A DNA stretch of 64,000 bases from Madurella fahalii. Lineage: Eukaryota; Ascomycota; Sordariomycetes; Sordariales. The notes under the pieces are model-generated. The model made no database searches and was not told where the DNA came from. It worked only from the letters and a program-made list of their open reading frames with translations. Position numbers and translations under genes: made by a program. Positions within the stretch are counted from its first letter, which is position 1; every line of letters begins with the position of its first letter. The stretch is taken from NCBI GenBank assembly GCA_029876055.1, contig CM056879.1, forward strand, positions 2,170,001 to 2,234,000. Direction: 5' to 3'. Shown here in pieces: positions 9,413-20,118 of this stretch.

Positions 9413-11779
9413 ATGGACGAGACTTTGCAGCTTCCGATCGCGCTGCGGCGCACGCGGCGTAGTAAGCAAACGCAGTGCGATCGCGATCGTGATCGCGATC
9501 GCTCGCTAGCCCCAGAATGCATGCCTGTGTGCACGCCAAAGAAATCCAGGGGCAAGAAACGCGTCAGATTCTCAGACCCCGGTCCTGCCGCATCAGCCAC
9601 CTCCGAAGATGAGCTCTCCACGACAGGCTTGACGCCAATGGTCCAGCGGACTCATCTCGCCTTACCCGGGACAACACCAAGGCGCCACTCCAACCCAGCC
9701 CGGCTCCTGCACGCTTCAAACGGCAGCGGAATCCCTGATCTTGATCACACGGGCTCCCCATTCAGTGGCGAAGTCCGGTTCCTCCCTCTCCGCCAGGTGC
9801 TGGACGGCCGCGTCAAGCGCCGGATCCGGCGCAACGGCCTGAGCGAAGAGATGAATTCCATTTATGCCGAACGAAAACGACGGGCCAAGGAGACGCAGGC
9901 TGAGATTCAACGGCTCAAAGCAGAGTTGGCTGAGAGGGACGACGAGATCCAAAGATTGCACGATGAAACAGTAGTCCTGGACACTGACCGCGTGTGGGAC
10001 CTGGAGCAGCAGATCGAGGCTTTGAAAAAGGAACTGCGAAGCCGTTCGGGAGCTCAACAGGCTCCAAACAGCCCAACCAGTCCATCGTATGAGTGGACCA
10101 TGGCTGCTCGTGATCCTTTCTCTGATGACTTCATGGAACTGGATACTGAGAACGACTCAGACGATGAGGAGTTTGGCGAGGCCACCGTTGCGGAGCTCAT
10201 GTGCAGCACCCCTACACGTCGGATGCGCAATTCATTCCCAACTCCGCCAACTACCAGCCCCGCGCCAGAAGAGATACAGACGCCATGTCCGCAGCAGCCT
10301 ACGCGCTGCTCACACGCCAGCATCCAAACCTGCCTACCAGACCCGGATAAACAACAGCTAGAAGAGGAGCTTGCATCCCTCCAGCTCGAGGTCTGCAAGC
10401 TCACTACTACGTTAGAATCTTACTCGGCCTTGACCTCTCGACTGTCAGAAAAACTGTCTCCTTTTACCCCTGGCGCCTCGTCCAAGGAAGAATCATCAAT
10501 ATCACACGCCGACATAGAAGCCCACCTTAGTTCAGTCCTCCAAACGTTGTCCGACCGCACAGCGGCTCTTGCCGAGCTCAACACCTCGCTGGGTGGCCTC
10601 GGCTTTCCGGGGTCAGACGGATTCGAAGTCATCAATTCCCTCCGCACCGGCTTCCGCACCGCGCGCCTGGAACTGGAGTATCTCACCCCGGGAGAGATCA
10701 CGCTTCCCTTGAGCTCCGCCGGCGCCGAGGTGCTCGACCTCATCCTCACCCGCCTCCGGGACCTCGCCAAGAAGAACCGCGAAGCGGACGAGTCCATCGA
10801 CGAGTACCACGAGATCGAGCTCTCGCTGCGGCAGCAGCTCAACGCGCGGGTCGACGCCATGGACAGCCTCAACAAGCAGCTCAGCGACGCCAGGGCCTCG
10901 TCGCGCGAGAAGGACGCGCGCATCGCCGAGCTCGAGGTCGGCGTCGACCGGCTCAAGGGCGCCGTCCGCGGCTACACGCGCGACCTGGCCGAGCTCGAAG
11001 CGCTCGTCGAGCGGATCGAGGCTGAGCTGGAATCGTCCCACGCGGCCAGGGAAAGCCTGCAATCCGCCCACGACCGCGCCGCCTCGCAGCTCGCCGAAAA
11101 AACCTCGGCCGTCACCGCCCTCGACTCCAAGCTCGCCGCCGCCCTCGAGCACACCGCCGCCCTCCAGACCCAGCTCGCCGCCCTCCAGACCACCCACGCC
11201 GAGTCCCTCGCCGCCCACAAGGCCGAGGTCGCCACCCTCAACAGAACCCACGGCCGGGCCCTCGCGCTGCGCGACGCCCGCGTGGCGGAGCTGAGGGGCG
11301 AGGTGGAGCGGGTGAGCGCCTCGCTGCGGGCGGCGCACGAGGCGGTGGCGAAGCTGCGGGTGGAGAACGGGAAGCTGATGCGGCTCAACGGCGAGCTGGC
11401 GCACGAGAACGTCGAGATTGCGCGGTGCGTCGAGGCCGAGAAGAAGAGGGCCCAGGAGGTCGTCGACGGGATGAGGGCTGAGCTGGAGAGGGTCGTTCGC
11501 ATGGGCGAGGGGTTCCTTGCGCGGAACGGAGGGGCGGCTCGAGAGGGCGCGGTATCGGATAGGGGTGGCAGTGGTGTGGCCGGCGGTGATAGTATTAGTG
11601 ATAACGGTGTTGAAGGAGGAAGTGCTGATGGTACGTGTAGTGCGAGGCCGGTTTCAGAAGTTAGTGCCGGTGGGTTGCCGGCTAAGGATGTAGCGAGTAC
11701 TGGAAGGGGGAGGAAGAAGAGGAGGTATGATAGCGGACTAGGGTTTCTAGATGAGGAGGAGGTTGAGAGGGACGGGTGA
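9413..11779 (+). CDS. large coiled-coil protein, function unknown
   Basis: An intronless 788-aa frame from ATG at 9413. I do not recognise a named family. The N-terminus is basic with a run of Asp-Arg repeats (about residues 24-30, DRDRDRDR) encoded by a near-palindrome. A basic patch (KKSRGKKRVRFSD) could be a nuclear localisation signal. Heptad-rich, Glu/Arg/Ala-dense helices occur at about residues 140-215, 305-340 and nearly continuously 470-700, separated by Ser/Pro-rich acidic linkers. The C-terminus carries GRGRKKRRYDSGLGFL, another basic cluster. Third codon positions are strongly G/C, especially in the second half, supporting real coding. Architecture suggests a structural or scaffold role, perhaps at spindle pole, septum or nucleus, but this is only a guess. 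Confidence 0.8.
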   Translation: MDETLQLPIALRRTRRSKQTQCDRDRDRDRSLAPECMPVCTPKKSRGKKRVRFSDPGPAASATSEDELSTTGLTPMVQRTHLALPGTTPRRHSNPARLLHASNGSGIPDLDHTGSPFSGEVRFLPLRQVLDGRVKRRIRRNGLSEEMNSIYAERKRRAKETQAEIQRLKAELAERDDEIQRLHDETVVLDTDRVWDLEQQIEALKKELRSRSGAQQAPNSPTSPSYEWTMAARDPFSDDFMELDTENDSDDEEFGEATVAELMCSTPTRRMRNSFPTPPTTSPAPEEIQTPCPQQPTRCSHASIQTCLPDPDKQQLEEELASLQLEVCKLTTTLESYSALTSRLSEKLSPFTPGASSKEESSISHADIEAHLSSVLQTLSDRTAALAELNTSLGGLGFPGSDGFEVINSLRTGFRTARLELEYLTPGEITLPLSSAGAEVLDLILTRLRDLAKKNREADESIDEYHEIELSLRQQLNARVDAMDSLNKQLSDARASSREKDARIAELEVGVDRLKGAVRGYTRDLAELEALVERIEAELESSHAARESLQSAHDRAASQLAEKTSAVTALDSKLAAALEHTAALQTQLAALQTTHAESLAAHKAEVATLNRTHGRALALRDARVAELRGEVERVSASLRAAHEAVAKLRVENGKLMRLNGELAHENVEIARCVEAEKKRAQEVVDGMRAELERVVRMGEGFLARNGGAAREGAVSDRGGSGVAGGDSISDNGVEGGSADGTCSARPVSEVSAGGLPAKDVASTGRGRKKRRYDSGLGFLDEEEVERDG

Positions 11780-14050
11780 GGGCAACAGCTATCACTACCT
11801 ACACTAGGGTTCTTCTTTGTTACGGAGTGGTGTGTTGGAGTTGGAGAAGGAAGGGTTGGTACCATACTTGTTTTCTTTTGTCATGTTCTCTCCTGCTCAT
11901 TATTTCATTATTATTGTCGAGACGTTCTCTAATTAGCTCCATCGTTTCGGTGCATGCCCTTTCGGTCTTATCACGGGTGCCATGTCACCTCTGATTTCGG
12001 AAGAGGTTGTCCAAATTCCTGGTGCGCTACGGTACATCCGTAGGAAGCGCTAAAAGTGCAGCCAGAGAGCGTTGCCATCCCTTGCTAAATTTTTTATTCA
12101 CTCTCGAGTTATTGCCTATTTCCCTCAGGCCTGTGTCCTGTTACATTGAACCGATATAATGCTGACATGCGGTTGGCTCTGCATCAACCATGGGATCCGT
12201 TCTTGCCCTCGCTTCGTACCTGACCAGAACCCACGACGATGGGGACACTGAAAGTCAGGTAGTTACGCGCCGCTAGCTTGGGCTGGTCCTGGTGCCTAAC
12301 TCACTCCATCCCGGTGACTGGATAAACCCCCGTGAAAGCTCCTGCCAGCAATTACAAACACTCACATTCTTCGGTGCTCATCACTTTTTCATCCTCGGTT
12401 CCTAATATCTAGGTTTCGACATTCTAAGTACGCGACTGCAATCTCGCGTCCATGTCAAATTCGCTTCCACCAGTGACCAGGCAATCCGAGAGTGGCGAGA
12501 TCCGTTATACGATCCGCAGAATTGGTTACGCTCTTCTTCAATTTGCCGCCCAGGTCGACATGAACCATTGGTATCATGCATGGGAAGCCAAAAGCCTAAC
12601 TCCAGCGCCTCCTGGCTCGTCAGACATAACCATCAACTCGCCACAAGAGCGGCCACATTGTATGTTTTTGGACAGGCCTAACTCGAAAGATATGTCACCA
12701 GTCAAGGAAGCGGGCGATTCATAAGGGCCGACCTAGCGCTTAAGCGCTAAGGCACGCCGCCCCAGTGTCCCGGGGATTTGTGCTGTGGGGCTGAAACCTG
12801 AACCGGGTGTTCCGCCTTAGCTTGTTCCACTATCCCGCAAAGGCGTAGGAACTCCTCGTTTGAACATATGGTGTCACTCCGCGGATCGACCCGGATATGG
12901 AGTTCAGGCCCGGTCAATCTTAATTGTGCAGTCGAGTGCGCTTCCTACTGGTCACCTTCAGGAATGCGCGGTAGATGCTTGGAGATTGTGAAGGGCTCCT
13001 GATAGCATAGTAGGAGGCGCTTCAGCGACATAGGTCGAGCGCAGGAGGCAGTCGATGGAAATTATCATTACGCGCTGGGGGCAGGAACCTACATCGTGTC
13101 GGGACATTGGCCTTATTACCTAATACTCGCGAAAAGCCCGGGTTGGATGCAATCCCCCAGCAGATAGCCGGCGCTATATCACGGAGAAATGAGATCAAGA
13201 AGGCCGCAAACAATGACGACAAAAACAAAAAAGAGAGAATATGATTAGAGCACAAGAGAAAACACAGCCGGAACACCTCCTCTACCTGTCTGCCCATTGA
13301 GTCGGGTCTTCCATCAATCGGTCCTTTTGCTTGTATCACCGTCACTACGGTACTACCTACGGCGATTGGTCTGAATACTTCGTCATCCAGAGACGACCGT
13401 GCGGTATGTGTAATAAGTGCACTGTACCGCTTCTTCACATCTCACGCCCAGGGAATGCGCGGGCTAAGACCAATCCCGTTAGCGTCTGACAACTGCCGCG
13501 AAATCGCCCTAAATGTGGATCCCAAGCTCGGACAGCTCTCCGACTGCGGGGTTGCCGGGGCTGGGCTGAGGTGAGGTTGGGGGCTCTGCAGGACAGCCTG
13601 GTCGTGCTGGGGCAGACGGGATCAGCTCGCAACCTTCTCCGCATTTTCGACAATAGCACGCGGCTCCCGGTCCCATCGTCCATAAACCCCGTTCCCTTTC
13701 AAACCCTCCAGCCCATCACCGTTGACATCCGTTACGGCCTGCATGAAGCACCGCCAAGGTAAGCCACTGCGTTCGGACGTACCGTTCGTAAGACATGCCA
13801 ATCTAATATGCGGTGCAGCAGGCAGCCCAGCTCGATCAGTTCTGTGCCTTCGACGACGGCCATCGCCAGCCAGAAACGGTCCCTTCCAGAAACACCGCCT
13901 TGTCCTTGCAGCAGAAACCAGCCGTTCAACCTCGGATCGTTAAGAGACAACCGACCCGCGACCCCGCCCGACGGATAAAGTCACAAAACAGGGGACAAGG
14001 GTTCAAGACCGCAACCGGCTCTTGCATCAACAATTCTGCTGCTGTCCGAC
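11780..14050. other. 2.3-kb intergenic region
   Basis: No convincing gene. A 90-codon frame at 12452-12724 (+) starts at an ATG but has weak codon bias and no recognisable motif. A 16-bp perfect palindrome (TAGCGCTTAAGCGCTA) sits at 12734-12749. Minus-strand frames at 13022-13438 and 13435-13683 look random. The last 350 bases should be the promoter and leader of the following gene. Confidence 0.45.
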
Positions 14051-15788
14051 ATGTCATCCCGGAAGAGCATATCGGAGGACTGGGAGGACGTGGGCGATGA
14101 TAATCTATCTGTCATCTCTCTACCATGCTCCGAGGCTAGCGCCCCAGCCTCTCCTTCTTTCCGGCCTACTTCACCCAATGCTCGTGTAGGCGGTCCAGTA
14201 AGTCAAAGTCCCGCGACCGTGTTCTACGGCCCAAGACGGCTACTGACATTGGGCAAGCAACCACAAGGCAGCACAGAGACCTCGCATTCCATCCGTTCGA
14301 CAGATACACAACCTGCAGCTGAGCAGCTGGATTCCATTAGTGAGACCACCACTTTGCGAGGAAACGACGACATAAAGGTGTCTCTTGCCAAGGGCAAACT
14401 CAAAGAAATCGAGCCCGCAGAAGCAGAGACGCCCGAGAACCCTTTCAGCGATCCGCCTGGCACAGAGGAAATCGACGAAGACGCTGTGGACGAGCTATTC
14501 GACGATGGTTCGCGCGATGTTGACCCCAGGTTTCTACTCAAGACCTTGCAGTCGCTCCGTGGGATCCTCGACGACACTCTCCATGTCTTTACCGACCTTG
14601 CTGCCTTCCACCGCAACGCCAGCGAGAGGTATCTCGACGTGTGTCAGCGGCTTTTGCGGCAGGTGTCAGAGTTAATGCCCATCATTTCCGGCTACGGAAA
14701 GGTTTGGCCAGCTCTGTCGCGCGACATCCCACTGGACCCGTGCTTGCACGGCTGGCTGTCCGGGGTCCGAGTCAAGGCCCTTGGCCTGCAAGCCGAGGCT
14801 CAGCCCCTAGCGAGAAGGGGTAGGACCCCCGCCAGTGCCGAGAACGCTCTCTCCAAGATCTGGGAAGACCTAAGCGAGTACGAGGCGAAGATGAGAGAGT
14901 TCCTCCCCATCATGCAAGCGTGAGTCGCTCCTCCTGCAACCTTCCGCTGTCCCAGCGACCTGCCGTACTGACTCACTCGCCCACCCAAGTGACTTTGACG
15001 AGTTCCAAACCAAGCACATGACCATCCCTACCACCGGCCCCCCGGAAGATCCCCGCTTACCCACCACCTCCACCAACACGTCGCCCGTCCGATCAGCGCC
15101 CATCGACATCCCGCAACCCCAAACAACGACAGCAGCAGCAGCAGCAGCAGCAGTAGCGGCAACCCGAGCCAGCCCTCCCCAGACCACCCAATCCGCGGGC
15201 GGTCCGCGCATCAACCGGCTCTTCCTCCTCCGCCGCGCGCTGTACGAGCTCAAGGACATGACGCAGCGCACGGTGCAGCAGCTGGGGACCGTGACGACGG
15301 CGGGGGCCGTGCCGCCGTCGGTGGCCGGCCTCGCCGCCGACGTGGCCCGGACCTACGACGGGCTATTCGCCGCCATCGGCTGGGCGCTGTCCAACCACGG
15401 GTCCGACTGGATCGAGAGCGGCATCGCCGGCGGCCTGACGTACGCCGAGTTCCTCGAGATGCCCGTCGACACCATCTTCAGCGTCGCCGCGCGCCTGGGC
15501 GAGATCCTGCGCGACGTGCGCGGCCGCGCCGTGAACCGCGCCGCCGCGGCGAGGGAGAGGGGCGGGCTGCGGACCGGGGCGGGCGCGGGGGCGGACGATG
15601 ATCCCTTTGGGGTCGTTGGGGCCTGGATTGGCGGTGCGGGGCAGCCGTTGGAGACGGCGCTTGCCGAGAGGAGGCGGGGTCGGAATGCCGGTGGTGGGGC
15701 TTGCTGGGGGATTGATTGTGAGCAGGTGGTCGAGTTGGAGAGGTTGGGCCAGGTCCTGGAGGTGATGTTTCGGCCGAGGAGTGAGTGA
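14051..15788 (+). CDS. conserved acidic protein, function unknown
   Basis: Exons 14051-14919 and 14990-15788 join to 555 aa across a 70-nt intron (GTGAGT donor, ACTGACTCAC branch region, CCAAG acceptor). The splice turns a frame ending in MQA into QADFDEF and continues open. The start (MSSRKSISEDWEDVGDDNLS) has an acidic WED-D-N-LSV motif that I have seen at the N-terminus of several fungal proteins of unknown role. Residues about 130-160 are acidic and Pro-rich. Two helical regions follow (about 165-290, and 370-555). An Ala run near residue 340 comes from an AGC/GCA repeat. No catalytic motif, signal peptide or membrane segment is seen. I infer a cytosolic helical protein only. Confidence 0.8.
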
Positions 15789-16771
15789 AGGTTGAGAGGG
15801 GTGGGGATATTATCGGATTTGTCGGGCCTGAGTCTGGTGGATGTGTGATGCCTTTTCTCTTTTCTCTCTTTCTTTTTTCGTTTGTTTTGGGTATGGGTAT
15901 CTGGATATGCGGATCATGGGAAAGGGCCGAGGCAAGATACTAGGGTTATCGGTCACAAGCACGGTTGTCTTTTGGCGCGAGGATCATGGACAGGTTCGGT
16001 GGTGGTTTAGGTCTATTATGGAAGGAAAGGCAAGGCATGCTAGGATACTATGAAGCTTTCTTTGTTATGTTGCAGCAGCGATCTGTTGAGATTATCCCGT
16101 CATGAGATTCCTCTCCCTTGATACTCCCTAACTACCGTTTGACACCCGATGCTTGCGAGCGGAATACCGACGACGGCACCTGAGGATCCGGAAGGCCACC
16201 AAGTGTCTTACGGGAGTGGCTCTTGTGTGTGACTTGGATGGATAGGGCCGCGTGGTAACGTCATGATGTTCAACGTACACCGGCTATCAACGGCTAGTTG
16301 ACAGTGGTTAGCATTATGTCCGTACTGCTGATAGTTGGTCTAAAATCCGGGTATGGCAGGCTGTTGTTTAGATTGACGAGGGATCCGGGGGAAGACATGA
16401 CCCATGCAGTATCTGCTAACCTAGGAAACTACTAAACCCTCAAGTCCCTCCGTGAATAGATTAACTTGGTAGTATTCCCGCCACAAGTACACGATGGCGG
16501 GATATCAAGTTGGCTAGCTGTTTTGGTATCAGTGGCGTTTGGCGTTGATAGAAGGTAGCCGTAGGATAACTGTTGCGGAGCACGGTGTTAAGAGTTTGTA
16601 CGGTGTAGCTACGCGGGTATTTGATCGGCCAGGAAGGAATGAGGGAGTTTTCTGGTTTGTCGCTGTGAAACGAGAAGAATTTGGGACCGCTCTATACGTT
16701 CAAATTGGCCATATTGTTCGTTATATCGCGGACCCTTGTCTCGAGTCCCAAGCTGGCGAGGACATTGCATT

Positions 16772-17306
16772 TCAAGTGAGCCACAAGTGTTTCTTCCACA
16801 CTAAATCGGCTATATTCTTCCATAGGCCGGTCCGCATGTACAAATCGACAAGCTCCAAGGATATGGTTCCGAGGTATCCTGTGAGCTCTTCGATGCTGTC
16901 GCCCTCACGAAGGTTTTCAGCCAGGTCATCGACGACGAGCTTGACCCAGAAGTACACGCCCTGTGCCTGGGTAATAACTTTGGCGGAGAGCTGCTGAGAA
17001 TCTTGGTGTTCGGATTCCTGAGGAACAGCTGGGAGGTATTGAAGGTGATCCTTCCCACCGTCGCGATTCGTGAGCCCTTGTGCGGGGTACCCAAGAATAG
17101 CACCCCTTTTGGTTGCAGATAGGATGGTTTGACCAACAAGAGAACCACTTCGAGAGACACCAAGGAAATTTTTGACGACGATGCCACCAAGGTTCTGCGC
17201 GATGAAGATTATAGGACGCACTGCTTCCCCTTCGCCACGGCTGGTCATTTCCATATCCGAGAATAGCATTTTGGCGTGACACATAACAAAGAATCGATCT
17301 AGACAT
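16772..17306 (-). pseudogene. relic of an alpha/beta-hydrolase-NACHT (NLR-like) gene
   Basis: Read leftward, two frames carry fragments of one fungal NLR-like protein. The frame opening at 17284 has RPIIFIAQNLGGIVVKN, a degenerate copy of the hydrolase nucleophile elbow (usually H-S-L-G-G; Ser is replaced by Asn here). The next frame holds KGVLFLGTPHKGS (about 17070-17110), the following conserved block. The first frame then resumes with VITQAQGVYFWVKLVVDDL and an E-L-DLY block (about 16850-16990), typical of the end of a NACHT ATPase module. So there is at least one frameshift pair, and most of the NACHT domain (P-loop, Walker B) is missing. No intact start or repeat domain remains. This is a dead fragment; a functional short gene is unlikely. 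Confidence 0.65.
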
Positions 17307-18051
17307 CGTAGCCCCTCGTCATGATGCGAGCAGCGGGGGTGATTGTAGGAAGGAGGTCTCGAGGACAGAAGACCTCACGGGTTAACCCTGTCTCGGCCTG
17401 AGGTGCGAGCTTAGGATCTCCGCTGTCGGAATCGTTGACGGTTGAGCAGTGTTGAAGACGACCGAGTGTCTTGCCGTCCAGGTTCTATTAGGGTTCCCAA
17501 AAAGTCCGTAGGCAAAGCTGTCTCTGGATCAGCAGAGCTAAAATCAAGATACGGCGGATGAGGGTCAGCCCACTTCACCTCCGCATCCTTCGCAATAGCC
17601 GGGCACCCTAACGCCTTTGAACAAGGCCACCGCGTCCCCACAGCAAACTGCGGGCGGAAGTGCTATAAACAGCGCCATCCAAAACGTGAACTCAGTACGA
17701 TTAGTTGAAAGAGAATCGACCCACTTTGAAATTGATGAGTACGTTTCTGGTCTCGTCGGTCTAAAGTTTTAAGCCGACGCTTTCCAACGCCAGACATCCA
17801 AAATTCACCTCAACGGGGGGTCGACATACCTCCGAATACCTAACAAAGCGGTGGTAGTTGCACCTAAAAATGCGCTTGGCAGGAGACAGAAGCCCCCTCC
17901 GCACCTCCTCTAGTGATTTGGTCACTAGGCTACTACGTATCAGACGGTAGATTGTGTTCAGTGGTCTAGGCTGCCAAGACTTCTTAATAGTGTTTGACGC
18001 TTCTTGTTTGAGGAAGTATGAGGGTGTGTTATTTTGTGGAGAAACGATATT

Positions 18052-18068
18052 CCCCCCCCCCCCCCCCC
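18052..18068 (+). repeat. 17-base poly-C tract in AT-rich sequence
   Basis: An uninterrupted C run inside AT-rich sequence. The 12-mer ATATCAAATGAA follows at 18071-18082 and again at 18152-18163. Confidence 0.9.
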
Positions 18069-18507
18069 ACATATCAAATGAAGTATTTAGTGGTAAAAGG
18101 TCCGGCACACCCTATTTTTGGGTAAAGCGGTGTAGGAAGAAGAATAATAATATATCAAATGAAAGTATATACATATTTTTGTCTATAATTAGAAAGCGGT
18201 ATCTATATAATTGAGAAAAGGAAGAGTATCTGGATGTTATTCTTGTCAACATCGCCATTCTTTCATAAACGCAAATTTAGCTGGGGCGATGAAATAGGCC
18301 TCCGGATATATATATATAGTGGCCGTCCACAAGGATCGCCCTGGCTTATGGGAAATCAAGGAGAGCCCCAGTCAAATCAGACGCGGATCACCGCAGTGTA
18401 GGACCACGCAGAACCACGGGCAACCTAAGGCACCTAGATTCGTCTTGCATAACCAAGCTGTTATTCCGCCCCTTAATCCCAACAGCCAGCTTCGTATACG
18501 TGAACGC

Positions 18508-20118
18508 TCAATAACCCTGTTGGCCCTTCTGGGCAATATGTACGCTCCGCTGCAGCGTGGCGAGCAAATCTGCCGTCCGCTCAGTCACCATCCGGCTGGC
18601 CGCGTGGGAACCGTCTAGCTTATGGTAAAAGCCTTGGATCACCTCAAGATGGACCTTGTTTTCTCGCTCGACGGCCGCCAAGGCCTGCCGGAGGTTCTGC
18701 GGCGCCTGTCGTGGCAGGGACGAAGACATGTGGGCTTGCATGTGGGCCATATCCTGGACGAGCTTATCAATCCGTGCGTTTTGTTCCTGCAGCAGGCTCT
18801 TGACCTCTGCGTTGTGCTGGGTCGTGAGGGAAGGCAACGCAGCGTGTCGTCCGGCTGATTCCTTCTTGAGTTCAGCGACTTCTTCTCTCAAGTACCTGAC
18901 GCTATCAGTCAGGGCCTGAATGGGATGTAGCAAAGCGTCGAGCTTCCCGGTTTGGGGAAGCGCGGTTGCTAGCTCGCTCTGCTGCTTTGACAGTGCAGAC
19001 ACCGACTCCTGTAGCGAAGTGAGGCCGTCGACGATGTCATGCATGGATTCCATCATAGTCCCAATCGCGTTCGTGGCAGTATCCATGTCCTTCCTCAACT
19101 CATTTATATCCTCTCCGGCTTGTCCGGGAGGGTCTGTCGTTGACGCGCTCTGTTTCTTCCGAGCCGCACGTAGTTCGTTTTCCAAGTTTGCGACGCGGGC
19201 TCTCAGCGCGGAGACTTCTTCATTAGTTAGCGGGCGAGAAGGTTGAGAAGCGTCTTCCCTGCCTGCCAGCGCTCTCGGCTGGGTTGGTTGCAACGCTGGC
19301 TGCGCTGCGGTGCTTGGGCGACGCGAGCTGGACTCTGTTGGCTGGTCTTGCTGTCGCTGTGAGTCAGATCCAGTCCGAGACTGCCCATTGACATCATGGT
19401 TGAGGCGCCTTGACTTGGGGCTGGGATCCGAAGGAGGCGAGGCAGGGCGTTTGTGAGTGGACCAGAGCAGCCGATGCCTGTCGATAGAGTCCGCCGGACT
19501 TTCCGGCTTGATCGGGGTGGATGGCAAATGGGGGGATGGGATCGGCTCGTCGACCCCGGGAGGCGCGCGGGAGGAGTTGATCGGAAGCAGGTTGCGCAAA
19601 CTGGTTGGCACTCTCGCAGCGTTGAGCCACTTCTTCTCCTGTTGGTCGAAGAAGGCGGCTGCAGCTTTGAAGAGTTCTGGGTCTGATGGCGCACGGGGAT
19701 GGGCCCGTTGGCTGTCCAGGAAGTCGATCCAGTCATCAACAGCGCGTGCCGTGTCGGACACGTCCTTTGCAGGCTTGCCGCGCTGGGCCCTCCGGGCTTC
19801 GGTTAGGATATCGGCCGTCGTCCGCGCAACGGTCTGGCTCGTGTTGAAGCCACGGCCAATAGCGGGCCACAGGCCGTCCTGGCCGTAGAACCTTTTGAGA
19901 TGAAGAAGGGCACGGAAGAGCACGGCAATGTTGTTGCCGTACCTGATCTCGCGGCGCTTACTGTGGTCCTCGACCGAGTCTAGATGGTGTTCGTCGGTGT
20001 ACCAGCTAGTCAACCACGCGCACGCCCACTGTTGATTAAAGCGTTGTTTCTGCTGCGTCGCAAAGCAAAAGCCCCACAGCATGATGGGTTCAACCATCGG
20101 GCCCTTTGCCGGTGGCAT
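18508..20118 (-). CDS. coiled-coil protein, function unknown
   Basis: An intronless 536-aa frame with an ATG at 20118. I do not recognise a family. Residues 1-110 are a folded-looking region rich in Trp, Phe and Tyr (PIMLWGFCFATQQ, WACAWLTSWYTDEHH, and an aromatic run near FYGQDGLWPAIGRGF). Residues about 190-290 are a disordered Pro/Ser linker with a basic KRPASPPSDPSPKSRRL stretch that may be a nuclear signal. From about 300 to the end the chain is Gln/Glu/Leu-rich with heptads (SALRARVANLENELRAARKK, VRYLREEVAELKKES), so a long coiled coil. Codon bias is ordinary for the window. It is flanked on its 3' side by the AT-rich relic zone and could be a lineage-specific gene. Confidence 0.7.
   Translation of the reverse strand: MPPAKGPMVEPIMLWGFCFATQQKQRFNQQWACAWLTSWYTDEHHLDSVEDHSKRREIRYGNNIAVLFRALLHLKRFYGQDGLWPAIGRGFNTSQTVARTTADILTEARRAQRGKPAKDVSDTARAVDDWIDFLDSQRAHPRAPSDPELFKAAAAFFDQQEKKWLNAARVPTSLRNLLPINSSRAPPGVDEPIPSPHLPSTPIKPESPADSIDRHRLLWSTHKRPASPPSDPSPKSRRLNHDVNGQSRTGSDSQRQQDQPTESSSRRPSTAAQPALQPTQPRALAGREDASQPSRPLTNEEVSALRARVANLENELRAARKKQSASTTDPPGQAGEDINELRKDMDTATNAIGTMMESMHDIVDGLTSLQESVSALSKQQSELATALPQTGKLDALLHPIQALTDSVRYLREEVAELKKESAGRHAALPSLTTQHNAEVKSLLQEQNARIDKLVQDMAHMQAHMSSSLPRQAPQNLRQALAAVERENKVHLEVIQGFYHKLDGSHAASRMVTERTADLLATLQRSVHIAQKGQQGY

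Larger units (their letters stand above)
15789..18507. other. gene-poor region with relics
   Basis: Between the unknown gene ending at 15788 and the 3' end of the minus-strand coiled-coil gene at 18508. It contains the decayed NLR-like relic at 16772-17306 and an AT-rich stretch at 17940-18320 with a 17-base C run. No intact open frame with fungal coding bias is present. Richer A+T than the flanks suggests relaxed sequence, perhaps an old insertion or repeat-induced mutation. Confidence 0.5.

Noticed and set aside
10972..11865. 297-codon minus-strand open frame
   Set aside because: Antisense of the coiled-coil gene; Ser/Arg/Ala-rich shadow.
12452..12724. 90-codon open frame as a small gene
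   Set aside because: Starts at ATG, but codon bias is weak and no motif or splice partner is visible; left as undecided.
13990..14020. tRNA B-box-like GGTTCAAGACC
   Set aside because: No matching A box or cloverleaf arms around it.
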